37,401 nucleotides of DNA, taken from positions 1 through 37,401 of the forward strand of contig JAPLPG010000285.1 of the NCBI GenBank assembly GCA_026400375.1, read 5' to 3'. The notes beneath the pieces are model-generated. The model saw only the letters and a program-made list of their open reading frames with translations, was not told the origin of the DNA and did not search any database. This document shows, piece after piece, positions 7,758 through 18,245 of the stretch. Position 1 is the first letter of the stretch; every line of letters begins with the position of its first letter. The position numbers and the translations under genes were made by a program. This stretch comes from Novosphingobium sp. (GTDB taxonomy: Bacteria > Pseudomonadota > Alphaproteobacteria > Sphingomonadales > Sphingomonadaceae).

Positions 7758-9008
7758 ATGGAAAACGCTGCGCTAAAATCCGCCGATCAGGGCGATGCCC
7801 TGCTGACACTCGCCGATGTTCGTGCGGCGGCGGCGCGAATTGCCGGCCATGTCGTGCGCACGCCGACGATGCACAGCAAGACATTGAGCGCGATCACCGG
7901 TGCCGACATCTGGCTGAAGTTCGAAAACCAGCAGTTTACCGCAGCCTACAAGGAACGCGGCGCGCTGAATGCGCTTCTGCAGCTGAATGACGAGCAGCGC
8001 ACGCGCGGCGTGATTGCCGCATCGGCCGGCAACCATGCCCAGGGGCTGAGCTATCACGGCACCCGGCTGGGCGTGCCGGTGACGATCGTGATGCCCCGGA
8101 CCACGCCGACCGTGAAGATCATGCAGACCGAGGCTGTGGGCGGCAAGGTCGTGCTGGAGGGCGAGACCTTCGACGAGGCCTATGCCCATGCGCGGGAGCT
8201 GGAAGGCACGCTGGGGCTGACCTTCGTCCACCCGTTCGACGATCCGTATGTGGCCGCAGGGCAGGGCACCGTGGCGCTGGAAATGCTGGAAGATGCGCCC
8301 GAGATCGAGACGCTGGTGGTGCCGATCGGCGGGGGCGGGCTGCTTTCGGGCATGGGCACGGCCGCGCGCGGGATCAAGCCGGGGATCGGCCTTGTCGGCG
8401 TGCAGGCGCAGCTGTTCCCTTCGATGTATGCCAGGCTCAAGCATCTCGACCTGCCGTGTGGCGGCGATACCCTTGCCGAGGGCATTGCGGTGAAGGAGCC
8501 GGGGCAGTTTACCAGCCAGGTGCTGGCCCGGATCGTCGATGACATCGTGCTGGTCGGCGAACCTGCGCTGGAAAGCGCGGTGGCGCTGCTGCTGCAGATC
8601 GAGAAGACCGTGGTCGAAGGCGCGGGTGCGGCGGGTCTGGCGGCGGTGATGACCCATCGCAAGCGCTTTGCCGGGCGCAAGGTCGGCGTGGTGCTGTGCG
8701 GCGGCAACATCGACACGCGCCTGCTGGCCAACGTGCTGTTGCGCGATCTGGCGCGGTCGGGCCGGTTGGGCAGGCTGCGCATCACGTTGCAGGATCGTCC
8801 CGGTGCGCTGTTCAAGGTGGTGGAGGAATTCAACCGCCACCAGGTGAACATCCTCGAGGTGTGGCACCAGCGCATCTTCACCTCGCTGCCGGCCAAGGGC
8901 CTGACCGCCGAGATCGAATGCGAGGCGCGGGACCGCGAACAGATCGACCTGCTGGTGGCCGGCCTTCGTGCCAAGGGATACAGCATCGAGCAGGTGGAAC
9001 TGGGCTAG
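7758..9008 (+). CDS. ilvA: threonine ammonia-lyase (threonine dehydratase) with C-terminal ACT domain
   Basis: This PLP enzyme deaminates L-threonine to 2-oxobutanoate, the first committed step to isoleucine. The 416-aa protein has the PLP-lysine motif FTAAYKERGA (Lys65), ASAGNHAQGLSYHG, the phosphate-binding glycine loop VVPIGGGGLLSGMG, and LCGGNIDTR near the end of the catalytic domain. Residues from about 335 form one ACT domain (LRITLQDRPGALFKVVEEF), which suggests amino-acid control of activity. Length matches the medium-length threonine dehydratase class rather than the long two-ACT form. The gene stands alone, with about 210 bp before bpt. Confidence 0.92.
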   Translation: MENAALKSADQGDALLTLADVRAAAARIAGHVVRTPTMHSKTLSAITGADIWLKFENQQFTAAYKERGALNALLQLNDEQRTRGVIAASAGNHAQGLSYHGTRLGVPVTIVMPRTTPTVKIMQTEAVGGKVVLEGETFDEAYAHARELEGTLGLTFVHPFDDPYVAAGQGTVALEMLEDAPEIETLVVPIGGGGLLSGMGTAARGIKPGIGLVGVQAQLFPSMYARLKHLDLPCGGDTLAEGIAVKEPGQFTSQVLARIVDDIVLVGEPALESAVALLLQIEKTVVEGAGAAGLAAVMTHRKRFAGRKVGVVLCGGNIDTRLLANVLLRDLARSGRLGRLRITLQDRPGALFKVVEEFNRHQVNILEVWHQRIFTSLPAKGLTAEIECEARDREQIDLLVAGLRAKGYSIEQVELG

Positions 9009-9219
9009 GCCCGCGCAGGCATTGCGTTAACCTATTGACGCAGCAGTGTCCTGTATCCGGACTGGCGCTATTTGACCGGCCGGTGACGCCGTTTCGGCGC
9101 CGTTTCCTGCGACTTTTGTGCACAAGGACATGGTTAAGGGGCTTTTACGAATGCGGTGGCTGATGCATGTTCCTTACTGACAGGCAGGATAATCCGGCCT
9201 GAGGAGCAATCGCAACGCC

Positions 9220-10006
9220 GTGACCGCGCCCGTCCGCTTTCCGCACTTTTTCGTGACCAGCCCCGCGCCGTGCCCCTATCTGCCGGGGCGGAGCGAGCGA
9301 AAGCCAGACCGTGGCGTACCGGCCAAGCTGCCTCGATTGCACGGCCTGCGTATCGGTGCGGGTGGTGGCAGAGGAATTCCGCGCCTCTTCCACCCAGAAG
9401 CGCATCTGGAAACGCAATCGCGATCTGGTCGTCAGCGTGTGCAAACCGTGGTCCACCCCGGAACAATTCGAACTGTTGCAGCGTTATCTCGCCGTGCGTC
9501 ATCCCGGCGGGGGGATGGCGACCATGGACGAGATGGATTTCGCGGACATGGTGGAGCATACCCCTGTCAAGAGTTACGTGATTGAGTACAGGGAGCCAAC
9601 GCTGGACGGCTCGGCGGGAAGACTGGTAGGAGCCTGCCTGACTGACGAGCAGGGCGACGGCCTCTCGATGATCTACAGTTTCTACGATCCCCAACACGAG
9701 ACGCGGGCCGGGCTTGGCACTTTCATCATCCTCGACCACATCCAGCGGGCGGCCCAGGTCGGCCTGTCCTATGTGTATCTCGGCTATTGGGTCGAAGGAT
9801 CCGAGCGCATGCAATACAAGGTGCGTTTCCGGCCCATGGAAAAGCTGGGCCGTGATGGCTGGGAGCGGTTCGAACCGGCCGAACAGGCCGTGGCGATCGA
9901 ACGGGCCGTGTCCTTGCGGCGCAATCGGCCGGGCGTGGAACCGGGTGTCGAAGGCAGCCTCAAGGATGGCATCCACGGCGCGCAGGAGCGTTACGCCCAC
10001 ACCTGA
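9220..10006 (+). pseudogene. bpt: aspartate/glutamate leucyltransferase Bpt, internal deletion with frameshift
   Basis: Bpt transfers leucine or phenylalanine-type residues to N-terminal Asp/Glu, marking proteins for the N-degron pathway. Two pieces in different frames together match the family. From GTG 9220 comes [20 protein letters not shown] then SERK. From about 9302, in another frame, comes [20 protein letters not shown] and everything to 10006, including [12 protein letters not shown] and [16 protein letters not shown]. In family members about 24 residues (ending GFRRS) lie between these pieces. Here they are missing and the frame changes, so the first piece would be translated out of frame. 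The second piece alone (231 aa from GTG 9311) lacks the N-terminal Cys-rich half. Deletion in the genome or an assembly error are both possible. Confidence 0.82.
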
Positions 10007-12215
10007 TCGGCGTGCCGGCGATGCGCCACTTTCGCGCATCCTGGCCGGACTGATGGTGCTGGCACTGCCGGTGCCCTGTGTTGCCCAATCGATGAATGCG
10101 GATCAGGAGCTTGAGGCGCTGATCCCGGATTCTGCCGTGCAGAACCCGGAAACCTGGGCGCTCGACACCGATGCCGCGCGATCGGTGGTGCCATCCGACG
10201 CGCAGATCGGCGACCTTTCCAACGACGTTGCCATGCCCGAATTGCCCGGAATCACCATTCCGTGGCCCGATGGCAGCGAGATACCGGACATCGCGCCGCT
10301 CACCCCCGATCCCGACATTGCCGTGGCCGAGCAGTCGGTCGATGCGGCAGTAGAGGCGCTGCCCGGGCAGGAGGAGGCCGAGGTCGAGACTCGGCTCGCC
10401 AATGCCGATGTGGAGCGCGTGGGCAAGCAGGTGGAACTGGCGTTCCCGACCGGCGCAGACGCCATCCCGGAGCGGGCCGAGATCGCGGCGCGCTTTGCCG
10501 CGCTGTCGAGCCTCAAGACCTTTGACGATGACAAGGACAATCTGGCGCAGATCGTCCGGCGCGGCCGCACCGATACCGACCTGCTGATCGAGATCATGCG
10601 CGTCCACGGCTACTACGATGCCAGCGTGTTCCAGTCGATCGGCGGGCTGGAAAGAGCGGGAGAAGGCGAGGCGCGCGGCCCGATCGATGTCGAGAAGGTG
10701 GTGGTGCGCTTCGATATCCAGCCGGGGCCGCAATACCGTTTCGGCAAGCTGGCGTTCGGAGACCTTGAAGCCACGGGCAAGGACTTTGCCGCCCTGCGCG
10801 GCGCCTTCACGCTGAAGCCGGGCGATGCGGTCAACGCCGACAGGATCGTGGCTGCGCGGGCGGATCTGCAGGCAGCGCTGGGCGAAGCGGGCTATGCCTT
10901 TGCCAAGGTGGCCGAACCCGATCTGGTGATCGACCATGAACGGCGTGAGGGCGACCTGACCGTGGCGGTCACACCGGGCGGGGTCTACCGCTTCGGCAAG
11001 GTCACATCATCGCGCGAGGGGTTCCTCAGCGGAAAGCACCTGCAGCGCATCGCGAAGTTCGATCCGGGCGATCTGTACCAGCGCTCGGACGTGGAGGATC
11101 TGCGCCAGGCGGTGCTGGCTACGGGCCTTGTTTCGTCGGTATCGGTTGCAACGCGCGAATCGGCCCCGGCGGCCAATGGCGAACCCGGCACGGTCGATGT
11201 CGATGTTGCATTGACGCCCGGACCGCTGCGCACCGTGGCGGGCCTTGTCGGCTATTCCAGCGGGGAAGGGTTCCGCGTGGAAGCCAGCTGGGAACATCGC
11301 AGCTTCTTCCCGCCCGAAGGAATGGTACGCGTGCGCGGCGTGGCCGGTACGCAGGAACAGCTGCTGGGGCTGACCTTCCGCCGCAACAATTTCCTGACCC
11401 GCGATCTGGTGCTGACCGCCGATCTCTATGCCCGCCAGCAACGCAGCACGGCGTTCCAGGCGCGCACGGTTTCGTTCCTGGGCGGGGTGGAGCGGTTGCA
11501 GACGCTGCTGTTCCAGAAGCCGGTCATCTACGCCGCGGGCGTTGAAATCCTGGCAACGAGCGAGCGCGATGCCGCGGCGATTGCGGCCAACGCCCCGCGC
11601 CAGACCTATTTCATCGGTGCCTTGCCGATGCGGATTGCCTTCGATGGCAGCGATGATCTGCTTGATCCGAAACGCGGTTTCCGCGTGGGCTTGCGGGCCT
11701 CGCCGGAAATCTCGGTGCAGGATGGCGTGCGGTCGAGCTATGGCAAGTTCCAGCTGGACGCGAGCTACTACCAGCCATTCGGCGAAAAGCTGGTCGTGGC
11801 CGGGCGCCTGCGGCTGGGTTCCATCCAGGGCACGGAAATCACCAACATCGCCCCTTCACGCCGGTTCTATGCCGGCGGCGGCGGATCGGTGCGCGGCTAT
11901 GGCTTCCAGCTGATCGGCCCGCGTGACACGGCGGGCGAGCCGAGCGGCGGGCGCTCACTCAGCGAGTTCTCGCTCGAGGCGCGCGTGAAGACCGGGTTGA
12001 TGGGCGGCGCGATCAGCCTTGTGCCGTTCGTGGATGCTGGCGCAGTGGATATCACGAGCACGCCCCGCCTGCGCGATATCAAGGTCGGCGCGGGGATCGG
12101 CCTGCGTTATGAAACCAACTTCGGCCCGATCCGCATCGATCTGGGCACGCCGCTCAACCCCTCGCCCGGGGACAGCCGCATCGGCGTCTACGTGGCGCTG
12201 GGGCAGGCGTTCTGA
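9966..12215 (+). CDS. tamA: Omp85-family outer-membrane protein TamA (BamA-like)
   Basis: TamA is the outer-membrane half of the translocation and assembly module, joined to TamB across the periplasm. The protein (749 aa from this start) has an N-terminal signal segment with [20 protein letters not shown], a long Asp/Glu/Pro-rich linker (residues about 45-150), POTRA-type repeats (for example near [19 protein letters not shown] and the [19 protein letters not shown] segment), and a C-terminal barrel with the Omp85 loop [20 protein letters not shown] and a final phenylalanine. The start is uncertain: ATG 9966 lies inside the 3' end of bpt with a 41-base overlap, and ATG 10051 is another option. 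Its stop overlaps the tamB ATG (TGATG). Confidence 0.88.
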   Translation: MASTARRSVTPTPDRRAGDAPLSRILAGLMVLALPVPCVAQSMNADQELEALIPDSAVQNPETWALDTDAARSVVPSDAQIGDLSNDVAMPELPGITIPWPDGSEIPDIAPLTPDPDIAVAEQSVDAAVEALPGQEEAEVETRLANADVERVGKQVELAFPTGADAIPERAEIAARFAALSSLKTFDDDKDNLAQIVRRGRTDTDLLIEIMRVHGYYDASVFQSIGGLERAGEGEARGPIDVEKVVVRFDIQPGPQYRFGKLAFGDLEATGKDFAALRGAFTLKPGDAVNADRIVAARADLQAALGEAGYAFAKVAEPDLVIDHERREGDLTVAVTPGGVYRFGKVTSSREGFLSGKHLQRIAKFDPGDLYQRSDVEDLRQAVLATGLVSSVSVATRESAPAANGEPGTVDVDVALTPGPLRTVAGLVGYSSGEGFRVEASWEHRSFFPPEGMVRVRGVAGTQEQLLGLTFRRNNFLTRDLVLTADLYARQQRSTAFQARTVSFLGGVERLQTLLFQKPVIYAAGVEILATSERDAAAIAANAPRQTYFIGALPMRIAFDGSDDLLDPKRGFRVGLRASPEISVQDGVRSSYGKFQLDASYYQPFGEKLVVAGRLRLGSIQGTEITNIAPSRRFYAGGGGSVRGYGFQLIGPRDTAGEPSGGRSLSEFSLEARVKTGLMGGAISLVPFVDAGAVDITSTPRLRDIKVGAGIGLRYETNFGPIRIDLGTPLNPSPGDSRIGVYVALGQAF

Positions 12216-15200
12216 TGGCGGACGACGTGCCATCGGTGGAGCAGGCCGACTTGCCTGTTGCAACAGCAGACGCAGGTGCCGCCGCGCGGCCGGTGCGTTC
12301 ACGCGGCAGTCGGATTGCGCGCGGCCTGGCGAAGCGGTTCGTGATCCTCGGGATTGCGGGCATCGCGCTTGTGCTGATGGCGCTGTTCGTGCTGGATTCG
12401 TCCTTGGGGCACCGGCTGGTGGCCGACAGGATCGCGGCGGTAACCCCCGGTTCCGGCCTGAGGATCGAGATCGGCCGGATCGACGGATCGATTTATGGCG
12501 CGGCCAAGCTGCGCGATATCCGGGTGAGCGATCCCGAAGGCGTGTTCCTGACAGTGCCCGAGGCCGAGCTGGACTGGCGCCCCTTGTCGTGGCTCAAGAC
12601 TGGTCTCGACGTGCGCCTGCTTGCGCTGCATCGCGGTGTCCTGCGGCGCGGCCCGCGCCTGCGGCCGAGCGAGGACACCAACGCACCGATCCTGCCCGAT
12701 TTCGACATTCGCGTGGACAAGCTGGTGATCGACAACCTGACCGTGTCGCCGGCGCTGGCCGGACAGAAGCGGCGCGTGGATGTTGTTGCCAGGGCGGATA
12801 TCCGGGGCGGCAACGCCCTTGTCGATGTCAACGGTGTGTTCGGTGGCAAGGATCGGGTATCGTTTCGCCTCGACAGTGAGCCGGACCGCGACAAGTTCGA
12901 TCTGCGGCTGGTCTATGACGCGCCCCGCGATGGCGTGATTGCCGCGATGGCGGGGGTGAAATCCGATATCCGGGCCCGCGTGTTCGGCAGCGGCGGGTGG
13001 TCCCGCTGGGATGGCATCGCCTATGCCACGCAGGACGGGCGCAAGCTGGCGGCGTTCCAGCTGGGCAATCGCGCAGGGCTTTATCGGCTGGCGGGGCAGG
13101 CCTTTCCGGGTGGTCTGCTGAAAGGGACGACGGGGAGGGCCGTGGGCGATACACTGTCGGTCCTGTATGACGGCACTTTCGCCGGCAACGTGTTCAACGG
13201 CAGATTGCGCGCGGCCGGGACCGCGTTCAAGGCATCGGCCGAAGGCGAACTGAACCTTGCCGAGAACGAGGCCGAGGCGCTGCGGATCAGGGCAAGGGTG
13301 CTGAAGCCTGCGCTGATCGTGGCATCGCCAGCGCTGACCGGGGTGGACATTGACGCTACGCTCGACGGCGCGTTCAACGACCTGACGATCCGGCACTCCG
13401 TGGCGGTAGACCGCCTGCAGCTTGGCACGTTCGACGCGCAGGGGCTGAAGTCTTCCGGCACGGCGACGTGGGACGGAAGTCGCTTCGTGTTGCCTCTCGC
13501 CGTGACCGCGCGGCGCGTGGTCAGCGGCAATGCCATGATCGACCCGCGCTTTCCCGGCGCGCGCATCGGCGGCAATCTGGTCTTTGCCGGGAACAGGTTG
13601 ACGTCAAATGACCTGACGCTGACGATGAAGGGCCTTGGCGCGCGGCTGTTCCTTAGCGGCGACATGGCGCGCGGGGGCTATGCGCTGGCCGGGCCAGTGG
13701 TGGCGCGCGGTTTCGCGGTTAAAAACCTTGGCATGGTCGATGGCACGGCCAAGATCCTGCTGAAGCTGGGCAACGGCGTTCCCTGGACATTGCAGGCCAA
13801 CCTGGCCGGGCGCATGACCCGGATCGACAATGCCACGTTGCAGACGCTCACCGGCGGCGGCGTGCGCTTTGCCGGCGGGCTGGCGCTGGGTGCGCGGGTG
13901 CCCCTGACGTTCCGCAAGGCGACGATCAATTCGGCCAAGCTGCAGATGGCGCTGGACGGCCGCGTCGAAACGGGCGGCGCCGCGTCGCTCAAGGGCAGCG
14001 GGCGCCATAGCGAATACGGGTCTTTCACCGTCGAGGCGGCGATGACGTCGCAAGGTCCGAATGCCGTGCTGGTGCTGGCGAGCCCGCTGCCCGCTGCCGG
14101 GCTGAAGGATGTGCGCGTGGCGCTTTCGCCCGTTGCCGACGGGTTCCGGATCGAGACCGCAGGCCAATCAACCCTTGGCCCGTTCAACGGCGCTTTCGGT
14201 CTTTACATGCCGCCACGGCAGGCCACACGCATCGATATCGAACGCTTGCGTGTGTGGCAGACCGACGTGACCGGCGGCCTCACGCTGGGCGATGAAGGCG
14301 TGGCCGGACAGATCGCCATGGTCGGCGGCGGGCTTGATGGTACGATCGCGCTCGCCCCGCGCGAGGGCGGGCAGGGGTTCGATGCCGATGTGACGGCGCG
14401 CAACGCCCGGTTTGGCGGCGCCACGCCGCTTTCCGTCGGCAGTGCGCGGATCGACGCGAGCGGGCTGATCAAGGACGGACACTCGACCATCGAAGGCAAC
14501 ATGCTGGCCGAAGGTATCGGCATGGGCAAGATCTTCATCGGCAAGCTGGCGGCTGCGGCCTATCTGCAGGATGGCAGCGGATCGGTGACGGCATCGGTGG
14601 CCGGGCGGCGCGGCACGCGATTTGCGCTGCAGGGCACGGCGGCATTCTCGCCGGAGCAGGTCATCGCCTATGTCTCGGGCGAATATGCCGGGCGGCAGGT
14701 AACGATGCCGCGCCGCGCCGTGCTGACGCGCGAGGGCGAGGGCGACGATCGCGGCTGGCGGCTGTCCCCGACCCAGATCGGGTTCGGCCGTGGCATCGTG
14801 ATTGCCGAAGGGCGCATTCTGGGCGGGCCAACGCAATTGCGCCTGCAACTGGCGCGGATGCCACTGTCGGTGATCGATATCGTCGTCGCCGACCTTGGCC
14901 TTGGCGGGCAGGCTTCGGGAATCATCGATTACAGCAATGACGGGCTGGGCGCGCCATCGGGCAACGCGGCGCTGATGGTCAGAGGCCTGTCGCGGTCCGG
15001 ACTGGTGCTGACGTCGCGCCCGGTCGACGTGGCGCTGGTCGCCCGGCTCGATCCCGATGCCGTGCAACTGCGCAGCGTGTTCCGTGAAAGCGGGGCCGTG
15101 CGCGGGCGCGTGCAGGCGCGTATCGGCGGACTGCCGCGCGGTGGGGCGTTCATGGATCGGCTCGAGGCCGGGCAATTGACAGGGCAATTGCGCTATTCCG

Positions 15201-16459
15201 GCGCGGCAGAGGCGCTGTGGCGGCTGTCCGGGGTCGAGATCTTCGACCTGACCGGGCCGGTGGGCGTGCAGGCCGATGTCAGCGGCTCGATCGCTGCTCC
15301 CGTGCTGCGCGGCGCGGTGTCCTCAAAAGGCCTGCGGGTGCAGAGCACGCTGACCGGCACGGATATCCGCGACGTCGCTCTGGCCGGGACATTCACCGAT
15401 TCATCGCTCCAACTGGCCCGCTTCAGCGGGGTGACGACCAACGGGGGCCGCGTATCGGGCAGCGGCACGATCGGCCTGGCCGACCTTTCGCAGCACGGGC
15501 CGACGATCGATCTCAAACTGTCGGCGCAGAATGCGCAATTGATCAGCCGCGATGACATGGGGGCGACGGTGACCGGACCGTTGCGGATCGTCAGCACGGG
15601 GATCGGCGGGACCATCGCCGGACGCGTGCGGATCGAGCAGGCGCGATGGGCGCTGGGGCAGGCCGCCGCAGTAAACCAGCTGCCGACCGTGCCCACGCGC
15701 GAGATCAACGCCCATGCCGATGCCGCACCGCCAAGGGTGGCGGCGATGCCGTGGAGCTTCATGATCGATGCAGCGGGCGCGAACCGCATCGATGTTCGCG
15801 GGTTAGGACTGGACAGCGAATGGGGCGCCGACATCCGCTTGCGCGGCACGACCGCTGCACCGCAGATATTCGGCGCGGCAGAACTGGTGCGTGGTGGCTA
15901 TGAATTTGCCGGCAAGCGCTTTGAACTGACGCGCGGCCGCATCCGCTTTGCCGGGGAAGTGCCGGTCGATCCGCAGCTGGACATCGTGGCCGAAGGCGAT
16001 GCCAACAACATCAACGCCAAGATTACCATTTCCGGCTCGGGCAACAAGCCGGTCATCGCGTTCTCGTCGACCCCGGCCCTGCCCGAGGAGGAACTGCTCA
16101 GCCGCATCCTGTTCGGCAGCTCGATCACGCAGATTTCCGCGCCCGAGGCGGTGCAACTGGCATCGGCGCTGGCATCGCTGCGCGGTGGCGGCGGGCTCGA
16201 TCCGATCAACAAGCTGCGCGCCGCGATCGGGCTGGACCGCCTGCGGATCGTCGGGGCCGATCCCACCGTGGGTTCGGGCACCAGCATCGCGGTGGGCAAG
16301 TATGTCGGGCGGCGCGTGTTCGTGGAACTGATTACCGATGGCGCGGGCTACAACGCCACATCGGTCGAGTTCCGCATCACGCGGTGGCTGGCGCTGCTTG
16401 GCATGATCTCGACGATTGGCGACGAAAGCCTCAACTTGCGGATCAGCAAGGATTATTAG
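12215..16459 (+). CDS. tamB: translocation and assembly module protein TamB (AsmA-like, DUF490)
   Basis: TamB is a very long inner-membrane-anchored periplasmic protein whose beta-taco groove spans to TamA and is thought to move lipids or assist barrel proteins. The 1414-aa protein has a cytoplasmic Arg-rich start, one membrane anchor (around VILGIAGIALVLMALFVLD), a long beta-rich, repetitive periplasmic body, and the conserved C-terminal DUF490 region with ELTRGRIRFAGEVPVDPQLD, AFSSTPALPEEELLSRILFG and the closing RITRWLALLGMISTIGDESL. Size is usual for alphaproteobacteria. It is coupled to tamA by stop-start overlap and followed by a strong terminator. Confidence 0.93.
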   Translation: MADDVPSVEQADLPVATADAGAAARPVRSRGSRIARGLAKRFVILGIAGIALVLMALFVLDSSLGHRLVADRIAAVTPGSGLRIEIGRIDGSIYGAAKLRDIRVSDPEGVFLTVPEAELDWRPLSWLKTGLDVRLLALHRGVLRRGPRLRPSEDTNAPILPDFDIRVDKLVIDNLTVSPALAGQKRRVDVVARADIRGGNALVDVNGVFGGKDRVSFRLDSEPDRDKFDLRLVYDAPRDGVIAAMAGVKSDIRARVFGSGGWSRWDGIAYATQDGRKLAAFQLGNRAGLYRLAGQAFPGGLLKGTTGRAVGDTLSVLYDGTFAGNVFNGRLRAAGTAFKASAEGELNLAENEAEALRIRARVLKPALIVASPALTGVDIDATLDGAFNDLTIRHSVAVDRLQLGTFDAQGLKSSGTATWDGSRFVLPLAVTARRVVSGNAMIDPRFPGARIGGNLVFAGNRLTSNDLTLTMKGLGARLFLSGDMARGGYALAGPVVARGFAVKNLGMVDGTAKILLKLGNGVPWTLQANLAGRMTRIDNATLQTLTGGGVRFAGGLALGARVPLTFRKATINSAKLQMALDGRVETGGAASLKGSGRHSEYGSFTVEAAMTSQGPNAVLVLASPLPAAGLKDVRVALSPVADGFRIETAGQSTLGPFNGAFGLYMPPRQATRIDIERLRVWQTDVTGGLTLGDEGVAGQIAMVGGGLDGTIALAPREGGQGFDADVTARNARFGGATPLSVGSARIDASGLIKDGHSTIEGNMLAEGIGMGKIFIGKLAAAAYLQDGSGSVTASVAGRRGTRFALQGTAAFSPEQVIAYVSGEYAGRQVTMPRRAVLTREGEGDDRGWRLSPTQIGFGRGIVIAEGRILGGPTQLRLQLARMPLSVIDIVVADLGLGGQASGIIDYSNDGLGAPSGNAALMVRGLSRSGLVLTSRPVDVALVARLDPDAVQLRSVFRESGAVRGRVQARIGGLPRGGAFMDRLEAGQLTGQLRYSGAAEALWRLSGVEIFDLTGPVGVQADVSGSIAAPVLRGAVSSKGLRVQSTLTGTDIRDVALAGTFTDSSLQLARFSGVTTNGGRVSGSGTIGLADLSQHGPTIDLKLSAQNAQLISRDDMGATVTGPLRIVSTGIGGTIAGRVRIEQARWALGQAAAVNQLPTVPTREINAHADAAPPRVAAMPWSFMIDAAGANRIDVRGLGLDSEWGADIRLRGTTAAPQIFGAAELVRGGYEFAGKRFELTRGRIRFAGEVPVDPQLDIVAEGDANNINAKITISGSGNKPVIAFSSTPALPEEELLSRILFGSSITQISAPEAVQLASALASLRGGGGLDPINKLRAAIGLDRLRIVGADPTVGSGTSIAVGKYVGRRVFVELITDGAGYNATSVEFRITRWLALLGMISTIGDESLNLRISKDY

Positions 16460-16496
16460 CGGGCACCGGCCGATGCGCCGGACAGTGGCTCACCAA

Positions 16497-16528
16497 AAAG
16501 GGCCGCTCCGCAAGCGGAACGGCCCTTT
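16497..16528. terminator. bidirectional intrinsic terminator between tamB and the aldehyde dehydrogenase gene
   Basis: A hairpin with arms AAAGGGCCG (16497-16505) and CGGCCCTTT (16520-16528) plus an inner CCGC/GCGG stem. It has an A-tract on its left and a T-rich run on its right, so it can end transcripts from both sides. It lies between the convergent ends of tamB (16459) and the aldehyde dehydrogenase gene (16549). Confidence 0.85.
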
Positions 16529-16548
16529 GTTGTTACCAGGCGCTGGGA

Positions 16549-17973
16549 TCAGGCGGGTAGGCCGCTGATCGCCTTCATTTCCATGAAGTCCTTGAGGCCG
16601 AACAGCCCGCCTTCGCGGCCATTGCCCGATTGCTTGTAGCCGCCGAACGGTGCGCCCGGCGTCGGGCCCCAGTTGTTGATGGCGACCATTCCGGCACGCA
16701 AGGCCGGTGCGACTTCAGCAGCCTTGGCCGGATCGCCGGTGATGCAGGCTGACAGGCCATAGGCCGTGTCGTTGGCAATCTCGATGGCCTGATCGAGGCT
16801 GTCGTAAGCCATGATCGTGGCGACCGGGCCGAAGATTTCCTCCTGCGCGATGCGCATGTCGGGTGTCACGCCAGAGAAGACGGTTGGCTTGATGTAGTAG
16901 CCGCGATTCACGTTGGCTGGCAGGTCGGCGCCGCCGGTTTCCAGCTTGGCGCCTTCGTCGATCGCAGACTGGATCAGCCCGCGGATCTTGTCGAACTGGG
17001 CCTTGTTGACGACCGGGCCGAGGTGCTGCCCCTGCTGCATCGGATCGCCGACCGGCGTTGCCGAATACATCGCCGAGACAAACGCCGCCGCTTCCTGCTC
17101 GCGCTCACGCGGGACGAGGATGCGGGTGGGCGATATGCACGACTGGCCGCTGTTGACGAGCGGGCCGGACGCGGTGGCGGGCAGGTGCGCGGCGAAATCG
17201 GCGTCTGGCAGGACGAGGTTGGGCGATTTCCCGCCGAGTTCCTGATGCACGCGCTTGACCGTATCGGCGGCGGCCTTGGCCACCAGAATGCCTGCGCGGG
17301 TCGATCCGGTGAAGCTCACCATATCGATACCGGGGTGTGAACTGATGGCCGTGCCAACGCCCGGACCATCGCCCTGGATCAGGTTGAATACGCCCGCCGG
17401 AACGCCCGCTGCATCGAGAATTTCGGCAAAGATCGCCGCGTTGGTCGGGCATTCTTCCGACGGCTTGAGGATCATGGTGTTGCCTGCCGCCAGGGCCGGG
17501 GCGACCTTCAGGGCGATCTGGTTGAGCGGCCAGTTCCACGGCGTGATCATGCCGACCACGCCGATCGGTTCATAGGCGACCTTGTATGCGCCGTTGTCTT
17601 CCATGAAATTGAAATTCTTGAGTGCCGCCATCGTGCCGAGGAAGCCGCCGATGCCGGCGCCGACCTGCCCGGTCCCGGCAAAGCTGACCGGTGCGCCCAT
17701 TTCCTCGGCCATCGCCACGGCAAGGTCGGGCGCGCGCTTCTTGAATTCGGCCACGATGCGATCCATCAGCGCCAGACGCTCTTCGCGCGTGGTCTTGCTG
17801 AAGGTCTTGAACGCAGCTTGTGCGGCGGCCACGGCCTTGTCGACATCGGCCTGCGTGCCAAGGGTGATGGCGCAGCAGGCTTCTTCGGTGGCCGGGTTGA
17901 TCACTTCGTGGCGCTTGCCACCTTCGCTGTCGACCCACATGCCATTGATGTAGTGCTGAAGCCGCTCACGCAT
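16549..17973 (-). CDS. NAD(P)-dependent aldehyde dehydrogenase
   Basis: A 474-aa aldehyde dehydrogenase that oxidises an aldehyde to the acid. It shows MITPWNWPLNQIALKVAPAL (cofactor and oxyanion Asn), ILKPSEECP, FTGSTRAG, the general-base motif HQELGGKSPN with Glu245, and the catalytic NSGQSCISPTR with Cys279, plus EEIFGPVATIM and PFGGYKQSGNGRE near the end. All key residues are intact. Substrate is not determined; relatives act on various aliphatic or aromatic aldehydes. GGGAGA stands upstream of the ATG as a ribosome binding site. It is a lone minus-strand gene, ending in the terminator shared with tamB. Confidence 0.91.
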   Translation of the reverse strand: MRERLQHYINGMWVDSEGGKRHEVINPATEEACCAITLGTQADVDKAVAAAQAAFKTFSKTTREERLALMDRIVAEFKKRAPDLAVAMAEEMGAPVSFAGTGQVGAGIGGFLGTMAALKNFNFMEDNGAYKVAYEPIGVVGMITPWNWPLNQIALKVAPALAAGNTMILKPSEECPTNAAIFAEILDAAGVPAGVFNLIQGDGPGVGTAISSHPGIDMVSFTGSTRAGILVAKAAADTVKRVHQELGGKSPNLVLPDADFAAHLPATASGPLVNSGQSCISPTRILVPREREQEAAAFVSAMYSATPVGDPMQQGQHLGPVVNKAQFDKIRGLIQSAIDEGAKLETGGADLPANVNRGYYIKPTVFSGVTPDMRIAQEEIFGPVATIMAYDSLDQAIEIANDTAYGLSACITGDPAKAAEVAPALRAGMVAINNWGPTPGAPFGGYKQSGNGREGGLFGLKDFMEMKAISGLPA

Positions 17974-18098
17974 ATCATTCTCCCGGAAAGGATGGGCCGC
18001 CTGATGTGCGGCCTGCCGTCACCAAGAAAGTTAGGCAGCACAGTTGCATTCCGCAACCCTTGTGCCTTGGCAGATTCCCTCAATCCGGCGTCAGTCGT

Positions 18099-18245
18099 TC
18101 AGACCCTGCGCCCGCGGAACAGCTGCACCAGGCCGATGATCAGGGCCACGACCAGCACGAGATGGATCACGCCCGCCGTGATCTTGAACGCGAATACGCC
18201 GAGCGCCCACAGGACGAACAGGACGAGAGCGATTGTCAGCAGCAT
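18099..18245 (-). CDS. small two-helix membrane protein, lmo0937/DUF5670-like
   Basis: A 48-aa protein starting MLLTIALVLFVLWALGVFAF, with two hydrophobic helices (about residues 2-21 and 24-42) joined by a short KITAG turn and ending QLFRGRRV. This layout matches the lmo0937 family of tiny membrane proteins, often found near stress genes but of unknown function. The frame is open further upstream (to 18302), but the added residues are charged and unlike the family, so the ATG at 18245 is preferred. It lies between the aldehyde dehydrogenase gene and the divergent GGDEF-EAL gene. Confidence 0.75.
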   Translation of the reverse strand: MLLTIALVLFVLWALGVFAFKITAGVIHLVLVVALIIGLVQLFRGRRV

